Positions 9,183-17,598 of a stretch of DNA of 64,000 nt are shown in pieces. The DNA is from 79-D21 sp022839995 (GTDB lineage Bacteria; Synergistota; Synergistia; Synergistales; 79-D21): assembly GCA_022839995.1 (NCBI GenBank), contig JALHIN010000017.1:10291-74290 (forward strand), in the 5' to 3' direction. Numbering within the stretch: position 1 is the first letter of the stretch; each line of letters begins with the position of its first letter. The notes under the pieces are model-generated. The model had not been told where the DNA came from. It made no database searches and worked only from the letters and a program-made list of their open reading frames with translations. The position numbers were made by a program, and so were the translations under genes.

Positions 9183-9428
9183 GTGAGTTTCCTTGGGTTC
9201 GCTTTTGTCGGGTTTCTCGCGGGCTGGTTGGCCGGTCTCCTTGTTAAGGGAGGAGGCTTCGGGCTGGTCGGCAACATCGGAGTCGGAGTCACCGGGGCAC
9301 TTGTGGGCGGTTTCCTCTCGAAGAACCTGGGTTTTTCTGTCGGGAGCGGATTTTGGGGGAACCTTCTTACCGCTACACTGGGTGCGGTTGTCCTGCTGGT
9401 TTTGATCCGACTGCTTCGAAAAAACTGA
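9183..9428 (+). CDS. GlsB/YeaQ/YmgE family small membrane protein
   Basis: An 81-aa protein with three hydrophobic segments rich in glycine (LAGWLAGLLVKGGGFGLVGNIGVGVTGALVGGFL and a C-terminal helix), the pattern of the transglycosylase-associated/YeaQ family. Despite that name, an enzymatic role is not established; members are linked to envelope stress. It starts at a GTG ten bases after the preceding gene and is probably co-transcribed with it. Its stop lies inside a terminator hairpin. Confidence 0.75.
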   Translation: MSFLGFAFVGFLAGWLAGLLVKGGGFGLVGNIGVGVTGALVGGFLSKNLGFSVGSGFWGNLLTATLGAVVLLVLIRLLRKN

Positions 9429-9471
9429 AGAAGATCCCGGCTAGGGGTCCCTAAACTCCGGGATCTTCTTC
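9427..9471. terminator. Bidirectional terminator between convergent genes
   Basis: A perfect 14-bp inverted repeat (GAAGAAGATCCCGG at 9427-9440 with its complement at 9458-9471, 17-base loop) overlaps the ends of both convergent genes. It would serve either direction. Confidence 0.65.
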
Positions 9472-9843
9472 GGCGTGGATTTCCCTGTAATTCCAAAGGA
9501 TCAGGCTCTCTCCGCCGGCAAGGCGGAAGACGTTGCCCTCGATCGAAACGGGAACCGTGGAACCGTCCTTCCTGGTGCGAAGGACTGCCTGGGTGAAAAC
9601 CTTCTCCCAGGTCCGGATCCGGTCCACCTGCAAATCCGAGCTGGCCATCATTTCCGGGGTGGTGGCAACCAGCAGGTCCAGCCGTTTTCCTACCGCCTCC
9701 TCTTCGGAATGTCCGAAGAGCTCCGTGAATGCCGGGTTGATTTTCAGAATGACCTGGTTCGTGTCGCAAAGGGCGACTGCGTCCTGGGCGTCCTGCAGCA
9801 GAGCGTCAAAGATCCTGGAATAGTCTTCCTGAGAAGACGGCAT
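9451..9843 (-). CDS. Single-domain PAS protein
   Basis: A 130-aa cytosolic protein that is essentially one PAS fold: IFDALLQDAQDAVALCDTNQVILKINPAFTELFGHSEEEAVGKRLDLL, then the beta-sheet half TRKDGSTVPVSIEGNVF. There is no kinase, GGDEF or HTH output domain and no membrane segment. It probably senses a small ligand or acts by protein contact with a signalling protein elsewhere; a membrane GGDEF protein with its own PAS region is encoded 1.4 kb away. The start is supported by its position directly facing the next gene's promoter. Confidence 0.8.
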   Translation of the reverse strand: MPSSQEDYSRIFDALLQDAQDAVALCDTNQVILKINPAFTELFGHSEEEAVGKRLDLLVATTPEMMASSDLQVDRIRTWEKVFTQAVLRTRKDGSTVPVSIEGNVFRLAGGESLILWNYREIHAEEDPGV

Positions 9844-9973
9844 GAGTCAACCTCCCCCATCTGTTGCGGTTTTCAAACGGTATTCTACTCTACCGGCAAT
9901 TAAAAATCTCCGTCGGCTATACTGGAATCCGGACGTCGTGTTGCCCGGTTTTACACGACCCAGGAGCGTGATA

Positions 9974-10897
9974 ATGGTGGAGAACGTGCTTTTCCTCGGT
10001 ATGGGAGCCGTGGGGATGACCTTCGCTTCCCAGTTTGCAGACAGGGGCTACCCGTTTCACTTTCTTTGCGACACGGCCCGAAAGGAAACCTACGAACGCC
10101 GGGTCAGGATTGTGAACGGGAGGCCCTATTTCTTCCCGTGCCTGACGCCTGACGAGATTTCCGGTCCTCCGGACTTCCTTTTCGTCGCGGTCAAGGATTA
10201 CCAGCTGCAGGAGGCTTTGGAAATCCTTGAAAAGGTCGTGGGGCCTGGGACGGTCGTCCTTTCCCTGCTGAACGGCATCGACAGCGAGGAGACCCTTGGA
10301 GAAAGGCTAGGAGCGGAGAAGATCCTTCCCTGCTTTGTCGCGAGGATGGATTCGACGAGGGAAAAAGACCGCCTGGTCTACTCCAGCCCGGGTCAGATCG
10401 TGTTCGGCGAGGGGGATGGGAAATTTACACCCCGGATGGAGCGGCTGGCCCGGCTTCTCGAAGAGGCCGGGGTCCTTTATGAAGCCACCGGGGAGATCAC
10501 CAGGAAAATGTGGTGGAAGTTCATGGTGAATGTTGGAATCAACCAGGCAGGAGCAATCCTGGGAGCTCCCTATCGGGTTTTCCAGGAAGTTCCGGAAAGC
10601 CTTGAAGCGGCTTTTGCGGCCATGCGTGAGGTCATGGCCGTTGCCTCCCGTTCGGGGATTTCGCTTTCGGAAGAAGACCTGCAGGAAAGCGTCCGCATGT
10701 TGATGAGCTTCAACCCGGAAGGGAAGAACTCGATGCTCCAGGATCTCGAAGCGGGGCGGAAAACGGAGGTCGAAATGTTCGCCGGCAAGGTTTGCCGCCT
10801 TGGGGAACGACACGGGGTCTCGACCCCCGTAAACCGGTTGTTCTACAACCTGCTGAAAACCCTGGAATGCCAGGCAGACCGCGGCCGGAAAAAATGA
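9974..10897 (+). CDS. Ketopantoate reductase family (PanE/ApbA) oxidoreductase
   Basis: A 307-aa NADPH-binding protein. The Rossmann loop is LGMGAVGMTF at the N-terminus, SLLNGID carries the conserved Asn, and KFMVNVGINQAGAILG contains the catalytic Lys with the N-x3-N pattern of the family. A true PanE makes pantoate for coenzyme A, but many homologues have other substrates, so the gene symbol is withheld. ATG 9974 is chosen because AGGAG lies 7-8 bases upstream and the Rossmann fold starts there; a longer frame opens at 9842. It overlaps the next gene by ATGA. Confidence 0.82.
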   Translation: MVENVLFLGMGAVGMTFASQFADRGYPFHFLCDTARKETYERRVRIVNGRPYFFPCLTPDEISGPPDFLFVAVKDYQLQEALEILEKVVGPGTVVLSLLNGIDSEETLGERLGAEKILPCFVARMDSTREKDRLVYSSPGQIVFGEGDGKFTPRMERLARLLEEAGVLYEATGEITRKMWWKFMVNVGINQAGAILGAPYRVFQEVPESLEAAFAAMREVMAVASRSGISLSEEDLQESVRMLMSFNPEGKNSMLQDLEAGRKTEVEMFAGKVCRLGERHGVSTPVNRLFYNLLKTLECQADRGRKK

Positions 10898-11223
10898 GTG
10901 ACAACCGCTTTTGCATCTACCTTCTGCGATGTGACGATGGTTCTTTGTATTGCGGGATCGCAACGGATCTCGACCGGCGGGTCAGGGAACACCGGGAGGG
11001 GAAAGGCGCCCGCTACACAGCTGCTCATCATCCCGTGGAACTGGTATTTGCCACCGCGAACCGGTTTGACAGGGGAGAAGCCCAGTCCGTGGAAAGAAGG
11101 GTGAAAAAGCTCCGGAAGGCCGAGAAGAGAGTTTTTCTCGAGCGGCTTGAAGGTAACGAGCAGAGGGAGGAATCCGCCAAAAACGGGAAAAAGGCGAGTG
11201 TGGGTGGAGAGATAAGGGGATGA
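10894..11223 (+). CDS. GIY-YIG nuclease superfamily protein (UPF0213/YhbQ-like)
   Basis: A 109-aa protein with a single GIY-YIG domain: CIYLLRCDDGSLYCGIATDLDRRVREH, where the second motif reads YCG, the conserved Arg follows, and Glu lies in the VERRVKKL helix. Such one-domain proteins are proposed DNA nucleases or repair factors of unknown role. Its ATG overlaps the stop of the ketopantoate-reductase-like gene (ATGA), so the two are coupled. The C-terminal 20 residues are charged and not conserved. Confidence 0.82.
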   Translation: MSDNRFCIYLLRCDDGSLYCGIATDLDRRVREHREGKGARYTAAHHPVELVFATANRFDRGEAQSVERRVKKLRKAEKRVFLERLEGNEQREESAKNGKKASVGGEIRG

Positions 11224-11240
11224 TCGTTTAGAATACTTTC

Positions 11241-12851
11241 ATGAACGCTCTTTTCTCTTCCTATACCTTCCACGCCGTCAGCCTTTTCTTTCTTGCCTCG
11301 GGGATCTTTGCATCCGGGCTTCTGAGTTTCGTCCGCCGGAAACGGTTCGGGGGAGCTGGCTTCTACCTGGTGCTTTTTTTGTGGGCGGTGTCTCACTGGT
11401 GCCTTGCCGGGGCCCTTGAAGGCGCGGCCAAGACTGAAGCCTTGAAGCTGTTCTGGAGGCAGGTTGCCACCCCTGCGGCCGTAAGCTGCCCCGTTTTCTT
11501 TTTCCTTTTTGCCGTTCGGTATGCTCTGGCCGGGGAGTTCCCGACCCGAAACTGGATTCCCGTTCTGCTTGCCCTACCTGGGATCACCGTTACCCTCGCC
11601 TTCACCCACGGACGTTTTCATGGCCTTTGGACGGATGTCCTGCTGAAGCCGGAAACGGGCCAGCTGTTTTTTGAACCCGGCCCTTGGTTTTGGGTGCAGG
11701 CCGCGTATTCTTCGTTGATGCTTCTTGCGGGAGCTTTTTTCATCGTCAAGCGGGCCCTGCGGGTTTCCCGTCCGACCCTCCCCCAGTTTTTCGTCCTTGT
11801 CGCGGGAGCATTGGCTCCACTGTCAGTGAATGCCTTTTCCTTCCTTTTGGGAACCTGCGGGCAGTTTCCGGACTGGATGCCGCTTGCCTTTCTATTTTCG
11901 GCGGGAACGTTGACGGTCGGCATTACGCGCTTTGGAATCCTTGATCTGGTTCCGGTTGCCCGCAGCCTACTCGTGGAAACGATGCCGGACGGAGTGCTAG
12001 TGGTCGACCCACGGGGCGGTATCGCGGATCTCAACCCCGCGATGGCTGCCATCCTGGGCCGTGACCGGGAAGAGGTCTACGGCATGAAGATCGACGAGGC
12101 CTTTCGGGACTGGTGGGGCATGTGCGGATTCTTCCAGGGGGAAGAGGACTGCCTCGCAGAAGTCGAACGGGATTTGCCAGGTGGAGGGAAGGCGGCCTAT
12201 GAAGTTCAGGTCTCCACACTCAGGGACAGGAGGGCCAAGGGCAAGCCGGCTTTAATGGGAAAACTTTTCGTGTTCCGGGACGCGAGCCTTCGGCGGGAGG
12301 TGGAGGAGCGACTCAGGGAGGCGGCCGTCATCGACCCCTTGACCGGGCTGATGAACATGAGGGCGGCCTATGGACTCCTGGAAGAGATGGTGAAAGGCAA
12401 GCGTTCGGACGGGACGATCTTTTCGCTTGCGCTCCTCGACCTGGATCATTTCAAGAAAATCAACGACACCCTGGGGCACAGGGCAGGGGACGAGGTCCTG
12501 GAAAAATTCGCGTCTCTCGTTCTGAGGAGTTCCACACCGGGACAGGTTTCCGCACGGTATGGGGGAGATGAATTCCTGATCGTGTTTTCCGATTATTGCA
12601 AAAGGGAGGCGGAGATCCTGCTGCTCGGGCTTCTCGAGGAAGTGCGTCTTTCGATCTGGGCCGACCCCGAGCGAAGGATCCCCATGGGCTTCAGTGCCGG
12701 CGTAGTCGACACAGAAGAATTCGCAGCCCCTTCCGAGGTGACGGTGGAGAAACTGCTGGAAAGGGCCGACGAGCGCCTTTACCAGGCCAAGGCGGCTGGG
12801 CGAAGCCGTGTTTATGCCGATTCGTCGATTGGGTCGAGAAGCAAGTTGTGA
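11241..12851 (+). CDS. Membrane diguanylate cyclase (7TM-PAS-GGDEF)
   Basis: A 536-aa inner-membrane protein. About seven hydrophobic segments fill residues 1-235 (the histidine-kinase-type N-terminal 7TM region), a PAS-like segment follows (about 245-345, LVVDPRGGIADLNPAMAAILG), then a GGDEF domain (about 365-530). The signature RYGGDEFLIVF is intact, with DPLTGLMN and LDLDHFKKINDTLGH, so it should make cyclic di-GMP. The product-inhibition I-site RxxD, normally five residues before GGDEF, is absent (TPGQ region). It lies between the GIY-YIG gene and glnS and probably has its own unit. Confidence 0.88.
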   Translation: MNALFSSYTFHAVSLFFLASGIFASGLLSFVRRKRFGGAGFYLVLFLWAVSHWCLAGALEGAAKTEALKLFWRQVATPAAVSCPVFFFLFAVRYALAGEFPTRNWIPVLLALPGITVTLAFTHGRFHGLWTDVLLKPETGQLFFEPGPWFWVQAAYSSLMLLAGAFFIVKRALRVSRPTLPQFFVLVAGALAPLSVNAFSFLLGTCGQFPDWMPLAFLFSAGTLTVGITRFGILDLVPVARSLLVETMPDGVLVVDPRGGIADLNPAMAAILGRDREEVYGMKIDEAFRDWWGMCGFFQGEEDCLAEVERDLPGGGKAAYEVQVSTLRDRRAKGKPALMGKLFVFRDASLRREVEERLREAAVIDPLTGLMNMRAAYGLLEEMVKGKRSDGTIFSLALLDLDHFKKINDTLGHRAGDEVLEKFASLVLRSSTPGQVSARYGGDEFLIVFSDYCKREAEILLLGLLEEVRLSIWADPERRIPMGFSAGVVDTEEFAAPSEVTVEKLLERADERLYQAKAAGRSRVYADSSIGSRSKL

Positions 12852-12901
12852 TAAAACATTCTGGAAGATCGTCACTTTGACCGCGAGGATGGAGGAGCGA
12901 G

Positions 12902-14581
12902 ATGGATCAGGCAATGCCGAAGAGCGGCAATTTTATCGAGCAAATCATCCGGGAAGACCTGGAGTCAGGGCGAATCAAAAAAGTCGTTACCCGGTTCCCG
13001 CCCGAACCGAACGGATACCTGCATATCGGCCATGCCAAGTCGATCTGCCTGAACTTCGGCTTGGCGGAAAAGTTCGGCGGAGACTGCAATCTCCGCTTCG
13101 ACGACACGAACCCGACGAAAGAAGAAATCGAGTACGTGGAGTCGATCAAGAAGGACGTTGAATGGCTCGGTTTCAAGTGGAGCAACCTGTGCTTCGCTTC
13201 GGACTATTTCGATCAGTTTTACCTTTGGGCGATCGAACTGATAAAGGCCGGGAAGGCCTACGTGGATCACCAGTCCGCGGAGGAAATTCGAAAAACCCGT
13301 GGAACCTTGACGGAACCGGGCAAGGAGTCCCCGTGGCGCAACAGGACGGTGGAGGAGAACCTGGCCCTTTTCGAAAAGATGAAAAACGGGGAATTCGAGG
13401 AAGGGGAATGTGTCCTCCGGGCGAAAATTGACATGTCTCACCCCAACGTCAACATGAGGGATCCCGTCATGTACCGGATCCTGAAAGAATCCCACCATAA
13501 CACGGGAGACAAGTGGTGCATCTACCCGATGTACGATTTTGCCCATGGATACGAAGATGCGATCGAAGGCGTCACGCATTCGATCTGTACCCTCGAGTTC
13601 CAGGACCATCGGCCTCTTTATGACTGGTTCATCGAAAACGTCTCGGTGCCCCATCGGCCCCGGCAGTACGAATTCGCAAGGTTGAACCTCACCTACACGG
13701 TCATGAGCAAGCGAAAACTGCTCGAACTCGTCACGACGAAATGCGTTTCGGGATGGGACGACCCGAGGATGCCGACGATCTCGGGCCTTCGCCGCAGGGG
13801 CTACACCCCTTCTTCGATTCGCCGCTTCTGTGAGGAAATCGGTGTCGCGAAGACGAACAGCATGGTGGACATCGAGTTCCTGCAGTTCTGTATCCGCGAA
13901 GAGCTGAACAAGACGGCCAACCGTGTCATGGCCGTCCTCAGGCCGCTTCGTCTCGTGATCGAGAATTACCCCGAGGGCCAGGTCGAAGAGCTCGATGCCC
14001 TTGACAACCCGGAAGCGGAAGCCTCCACGACAAGAAAAATCCCGTTTTCCCGGGTCCTTTATATCGAAGAAGACGATTTCATGGAGAATCCCCCGAAGAA
14101 CTACTTCCGCCTTTCCCCGGGGAAGGAAGTTCGGCTCAAACATGCCTATTTCGTCACTTGCAAGTCGGTCGTCAGGGACGAAGAAGGCAGGATCGTCGAA
14201 ATCCGCTGCGAATACGATCCCGCGACCCGCGGAGGGGAGGCGCCGGACGGGAGGAAAGTGAAGGGAACCCTCCACTGGGTTTCGGCGGCTCATGCCGTTA
14301 AGGCGGAGGTTCGCCTCTACGACCACCTGTTTACCCTGAAGAACCTCGACGAGGTGGAGGAGGGGAAAGAATACCGGGATTACCTGAACCCGGATTCCCT
14401 GGTTGTTCTGCCCGGATGCATGGTAGAACCGAGCCTGTCGATGGCCGAAGCGGGACAGCGCTTCCAGTTCCTGCGCCATGGCTATTTCTGCGTCGATCCG
14501 GAAACAAGGCCCGGAAGGCCGGTGTTCAACCGGATCGTGTCCCTGAAGGACAGCTGGGCGAAAGAGCAAAAAAAGGCCTGA
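12902..14581 (+). CDS. glnS: Glutaminyl-tRNA synthetase
   Basis: A 559-aa class I aminoacyl-tRNA synthetase charging tRNA-Gln, cytosolic. HIGH appears as HIGHAKS in PPEPNGYLHIGH, the KMSKS-loop equivalent is VMSKRKL, and both C-terminal anticodon-binding beta-barrels are present (FSRVLYIEEDDFMENPPK, then FQFLRHGYFCVDPET). Length is that of the bacterial enzyme. GGAGGAG lies just before the ATG. A strong terminator follows, so it is probably monocistronic or the end of a unit. GlnRS presence means the host does not depend only on the transamidation route for Gln-tRNA. Confidence 0.96.
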   Translation: MDQAMPKSGNFIEQIIREDLESGRIKKVVTRFPPEPNGYLHIGHAKSICLNFGLAEKFGGDCNLRFDDTNPTKEEIEYVESIKKDVEWLGFKWSNLCFASDYFDQFYLWAIELIKAGKAYVDHQSAEEIRKTRGTLTEPGKESPWRNRTVEENLALFEKMKNGEFEEGECVLRAKIDMSHPNVNMRDPVMYRILKESHHNTGDKWCIYPMYDFAHGYEDAIEGVTHSICTLEFQDHRPLYDWFIENVSVPHRPRQYEFARLNLTYTVMSKRKLLELVTTKCVSGWDDPRMPTISGLRRRGYTPSSIRRFCEEIGVAKTNSMVDIEFLQFCIREELNKTANRVMAVLRPLRLVIENYPEGQVEELDALDNPEAEASTTRKIPFSRVLYIEEDDFMENPPKNYFRLSPGKEVRLKHAYFVTCKSVVRDEEGRIVEIRCEYDPATRGGEAPDGRKVKGTLHWVSAAHAVKAEVRLYDHLFTLKNLDEVEEGKEYRDYLNPDSLVVLPGCMVEPSLSMAEAGQRFQFLRHGYFCVDPETRPGRPVFNRIVSLKDSWAKEQKKA

Positions 14582-14608
14582 ACCTGCCGGAATCCGTTTG
14601 CCTGAAGC

Positions 14609-14639
14609 GGGCGGGGGAAAGGACCCCCGCCCTTTTTTT
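14609..14639 (+). terminator. Rho-independent terminator of glnS
   Basis: GGGCGGGGG (14609-14617) pairs perfectly with CCCCCGCCC (14624-14632), and seven T residues follow (14633-14639). This is a canonical intrinsic terminator. Confidence 0.93.
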
Positions 14640-14642
14640 GGC

Positions 14643-14681
14643 TTGACATCCAGTTTTTTCGGTGCTACATAGATCGAAAAA
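14643..14681 (+). promoter_or_regulatory. Promoter of the cobalt transporter operon with overlapping dyad
   Basis: TTGACA (14643-14648), a 17-base spacer and TACATA (14666-14671). A 7-bp inverted repeat TTTTTCG/CGAAAAA (14655-14661 and 14675-14681) straddles the -10, a fitting place for a metal-responsive repressor. The leader is too short for a cobalamin riboswitch. Confidence 0.65.
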
Positions 14682-14705
14682 CGTAACACGAATGAGGTGG
14701 TTTTT

Positions 14706-15755
14706 ATGCACATGGCAGATGCACTTCTTTCCCCGGCGGTCGGAGGAACGATGTGGGCCGTTACGGCCGGCTTGACGGCGTATTCGGCCAAACGCTTGAA
14801 GAACTCCCCCGACGAATCGAGGGTTCCTCTCATGGGGGTTCTTGGAGCCTTTGTTTTCGCGGCCCAGATGATCAACTTCAGCATTCCGGCGACGGGTTCC
14901 AGCGGACACTTGGGTGGAGGAATGATCCTGGCGATCCTGCTGGGACCGTATGCCGCCTTCCTGGTCCTGGCCTCGGTCCTGGTCGTTCAGGCACTTTTCT
15001 TTGCTGACGGGGGCCTCCTGGCACTGGGGTGCAATATCTTCAACATGGCCTTTTTCCCCTGTTTTATCGCGTATCCCTTTATCTATAAAAAGATCGTAGG
15101 GGACTCGCCCTCCCGGAACAGGATCTTTCTGGGCGCGGTGCTTTCGGCGGTCGTAGGGCTTCAGATGGGGGCTTTTTCCGTTGTCCTGGAAACACTGGCT
15201 TCCGGGATCTCGGAACTGCCCTTCAAAACCTTCCTTCTCCTGATGCAGCCCATTCACTTGGGGATCGGAGCCGTCGAAGGGGTCGTGACAGCGGCCGTCG
15301 TGTCCTTTGTATGGAAGGCGAGGCCTGAAATCCTGGCCGCAGCGGCCCATAACTCCCGGATGCAGGGAGTTCCCCTAAGGAAAGTCCTGGTTGGCCTCGG
15401 ACTTGCTGCGGCGATCACTGGGGGCTTGCTCTCCTGGTTTGCCTCCTCTTACCCGGACGGCCTTGAATGGTCGATGGCAAAGACTTCGGGTAAGGAAGAG
15501 CTAGAGGCTCCCGCGGAAGGAATTCATGGGGCGCTGGCGGTTCTCCAGGAAAAACTGGCGTTTTTGCCGGACTACGGCTTCCGGAAGTCAGGCTCGGAGG
15601 AAAGTCCCGCCGAAACGAAAGAAGAAGCGTCCCCATGGCCGGCGGTGGATGGTGGGACGACGGTTTCCGGGCTCGTGGGGGGAGCCCTCACCCTCTTGCT
15701 TGCGGGCATGGTCGGATTCGTCCTCAGGGGGCTTGCCTTGAGGCAGAGGCAGTAG
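14706..15755 (+). CDS. cbiM: Cobalt ECF transporter substrate-binding protein, CbiM fused to a PDGLE (CbiN-like) domain
   Basis: A 349-aa inner-membrane protein. The N-terminus MHMADALLSP supplies the amino-terminal metal ligands typical of CbiM/NikM, and several membrane helices follow to about residue 225. After a helix at 222-240 comes PDGLEWSM, the signature of the PDGLE/CbiN domain, a periplasmic stretch, and a final helix, so M and N are fused. The ATG at 14706 has GAGGTGG five bases upstream; an upstream GTG at 14697 lies inside that site. It takes up Co(2+) (Ni(2+) possible) together with CbiQ and CbiO, presumably for corrinoid synthesis. Confidence 0.9.
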   Translation: MHMADALLSPAVGGTMWAVTAGLTAYSAKRLKNSPDESRVPLMGVLGAFVFAAQMINFSIPATGSSGHLGGGMILAILLGPYAAFLVLASVLVVQALFFADGGLLALGCNIFNMAFFPCFIAYPFIYKKIVGDSPSRNRIFLGAVLSAVVGLQMGAFSVVLETLASGISELPFKTFLLLMQPIHLGIGAVEGVVTAAVVSFVWKARPEILAAAAHNSRMQGVPLRKVLVGLGLAAAITGGLLSWFASSYPDGLEWSMAKTSGKEELEAPAEGIHGALAVLQEKLAFLPDYGFRKSGSEESPAETKEEASPWPAVDGGTTVSGLVGGALTLLLAGMVGFVLRGLALRQRQ

Positions 15756-15773
15756 AAAGCCGACCCGTCAGGG

Positions 15774-16565
15774 ATGTCTGGAATCCTTTCCTTTCAGGGA
15801 AACCAAAGGGGATCTGGCGAAACCGATTCGCTGGATCCGAGGACCAAGTGGTTCGTAACCCTTGCGTTCGTCCTCTCGGTGACCTCTTTCGGGCGGTACG
15901 AGGTTTCCAGGTTGATGCCCTTTTTCCTTTACCCGGTTGCCTTGACGGCTGCCTGCTGTGTGCCCGTGAGGGCGCTTCTCCGGAAGGCCCTCGTGGCTTT
16001 CCCCTTCGTCCTTCTCGTGGGCCTGTTCAACCCTCTTTTTGACCGGCAGATTCTGATCCGAACGGAATGGTTTTCGCTCTCAGGCGGCTGGGTCTCTTTC
16101 TTTTCGATCACGCTGAGGTCGTTTTTGGCGGTGACCGCGGCGATCCTCCTGGCGATGACGACTCCGTTCGAAAAATTGTGCCTCGGGCTTGAAAAGATGG
16201 GGGTTCCCAAGGTCCTGGTCACGCAACTGCAGTTCCTCTTCCGCTACCTAAACCTTCTTAGGGAGGAAGCCCTTCGCATGGTGAGGGCCCATGACCTGAG
16301 GTCTAGGGGCAACCGCCCGAAAATCCGGATTTCGAGCGCGGCTTCGATGATCGGCTTTCTTTTGCTTCGGAGCCTCGACCGGGCGACTCGGATCTACCGG
16401 GCCATGCTCCTGAGGGGGTTCGACGGAGAAGTTCGCCTGCTTCAGCCCCTTCACTTCAACTGGAGCCGGGATGGGCTTTATGCCTCGTTCTGGACACTGT
16501 ATTTCCTGGCGGCCCGGTTCGTGGACGTACCTGACCGGCTATTCGGGTGGGTTACCGGGCGATGA
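15774..16565 (+). CDS. cbiQ: Cobalt ECF transporter T component
   Basis: A 263-aa inner-membrane protein with about five to six hydrophobic segments. The two cytoplasmic coupling motifs of ECF T components are visible, ALRMVRAHDLRSRG (A-R-x pattern near residue 170) and RIYRAMLLRGFDG (near 215), which contact the ATPase. It links CbiO ATP hydrolysis to CbiM. It starts 18 bases after cbiM and overlaps cbiO by ATGA, so the three genes are one operon. Confidence 0.92.
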   Translation: MSGILSFQGNQRGSGETDSLDPRTKWFVTLAFVLSVTSFGRYEVSRLMPFFLYPVALTAACCVPVRALLRKALVAFPFVLLVGLFNPLFDRQILIRTEWFSLSGGWVSFFSITLRSFLAVTAAILLAMTTPFEKLCLGLEKMGVPKVLVTQLQFLFRYLNLLREEALRMVRAHDLRSRGNRPKIRISSAASMIGFLLLRSLDRATRIYRAMLLRGFDGEVRLLQPLHFNWSRDGLYASFWTLYFLAARFVDVPDRLFGWVTGR

Positions 16566-17302
16566 GCCATCATTTCCTTGAAGTCAGGGACCTCTGGGTT
16601 GCCTATCCTGACGGGACGGAAGCTCTTCGCGGTCTGTCTTTCCGCCTGGAACACGGGGAATCGGTCGGTCTTGTGGGGGCAAACGGAGCGGGGAAATCGA
16701 CGACGCTGCTCACATTGGCCGGGTTGATCATGCCCCGGGAAGGGTCGGTGAACCTTGGCGGCACGTTCCTTTCAAAAAAAACGGTGGGGGAAATCCGGAG
16801 GAGGATCGGGTTCCTGCTTCAGGATCCCGACGACCAACTCTTCATGCCGACGGTTTTTGACGATGTCGCGTTTGGACCCTTGAATCAGGGGCTTTCCGCG
16901 GAAGAAGCCAGGGAGCGGGTGAGAGCGGCACTGGACCAGGTGGGGGCGGGGCATCTTGCAGAACGACCGACGTACCGCCTGTCTGGAGGGGAGAAACGGT
17001 CGGTCGCCATCGCAACCGTGCTTTCCATGATGCCGGACGTCCTTGTCATGGATGAGCCGAGCGCCAGCCTCGACCCGAGGGGGCGCCGCCTCCTGATCTC
17101 CCTCCTGAAAACATTCCGCCACACGCGCCTGATCGCCACCCACGACCTGGACCTGGTCCTGGAGGTCTGCCCAAGGACGATGGTGCTTTCCGAAGGCCGG
17201 CTCGAAGCAGACGGAGAAACGCGCGGGATATTCCAGGATCGGTCACTCCTGGAGCGCTGCCGGCTGGAACCACCCCTGTGCATGCAGGGAATGCCGTGCT
17301 GA
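16562..17302 (+). CDS. cbiO: Cobalt ECF transporter ATP-binding protein
   Basis: A 246-aa ABC ATPase on the inner face of the membrane. Walker A is GANGAGKST (near residue 40), the Q-loop is LLQDPDDQLF, the signature is LSGGEKR, Walker B is VLVMDEPSASLD, and the switch His is in ATHDLD. The D-D-Q-x-F after the Q-loop is typical of ECF ATPases. A single ATPase gene means a homodimer powers the transporter. The ATG at 16562 forms ATGA with the cbiQ stop; an ATG 15 bases earlier lies inside cbiQ. Confidence 0.93.
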   Translation: MSHHFLEVRDLWVAYPDGTEALRGLSFRLEHGESVGLVGANGAGKSTTLLTLAGLIMPREGSVNLGGTFLSKKTVGEIRRRIGFLLQDPDDQLFMPTVFDDVAFGPLNQGLSAEEARERVRAALDQVGAGHLAERPTYRLSGGEKRSVAIATVLSMMPDVLVMDEPSASLDPRGRRLLISLLKTFRHTRLIATHDLDLVLEVCPRTMVLSEGRLEADGETRGIFQDRSLLERCRLEPPLCMQGMPC

Positions 17303-17319
17303 AGATTCCCGAAGGGCTC

Positions 17320-17348
17320 TTGTCAGTCCGAAGAGGTTATGCTATATT
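17320..17348 (+). promoter_or_regulatory. Promoter of tRNA-Asn
   Basis: TTGTCA (17320-17325), a 17-base spacer and TATATT (17343-17348), about 40 bases before the mature tRNA. Confidence 0.65.
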
Positions 17349-17390
17349 TCCAACCGCTGAAGCGTTTCAGAGCTCGGCATAAAATGGGAT

Positions 17391-17466
17391 TCCCCGATAG
17401 CTCAATCGGCAGAGCGGGTGGCTGTTAACCACTAGGTTCGAGGTTCAAGTCCTCGTCGGGGAGCCA
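17391..17466 (+). tRNA. tRNA-Asn (GTT)
   Basis: A 76-nt cloverleaf. Acceptor stem TCCCCGA pairs with TCGGGGA, the D arm is GCTC/GAGC, the anticodon loop CTGTTAA gives anticodon GTT, the T arm is CGAGG-TTCAAGT-CCTCG, discriminator G, and CCA is encoded. Its 3' end is the prophage attachment site, and integration leaves the tRNA intact because the left core copy completes it. Confidence 0.97.
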
Positions 17467-17471
17467 GAATT
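17450..17471 (+). repeat. attL core: 22-bp direct repeat in the tRNA-Asn 3' end
   Basis: The 22 bases running from the T arm through the CCA end (containing CGTCGGGGAGCCAGAA) recur exactly at 58336-58357. They bracket an integrase at one end and a lysis cassette at the other, which defines the prophage ends. Confidence 0.95.
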
Positions 17472-17531
17472 TTTTTGCGTATTGACCCTTTTATCCGGTA
17501 AACCTAAAATGTAGGGAAAAGCGACTATCAC

Positions 17532-17549
17532 CGTACATGTTTTCGTACA
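17532..17549 (+). repeat. Left arm-type site pair (CGTACA x2)
   Basis: CGTACA at 17532-17537 and 17544-17549, period 12. The same pair with the same period lies near the right end (58255-58272). An inverted copy (TGTACG) follows near 17573. These are probably integrase or excisionase arm sites. Confidence 0.6.
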
Positions 17550-17598
17550 TCACCAGTTGCACGGCGAAAAGTTGTACGGTGGCCCGGAGGTGTTGCAA

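Noticed and set aside
14640..14705. Cobalamin riboswitch before cbiM
   Set aside because: Only about 65 bases separate the glnS terminator from the start codon, too short for the B12 aptamer.
12965..14884. 639-aa open frame on the minus strand
   Set aside because: It mirrors glnS, which has clear synthetase motifs; high-GC codon use leaves the antisense frame open.
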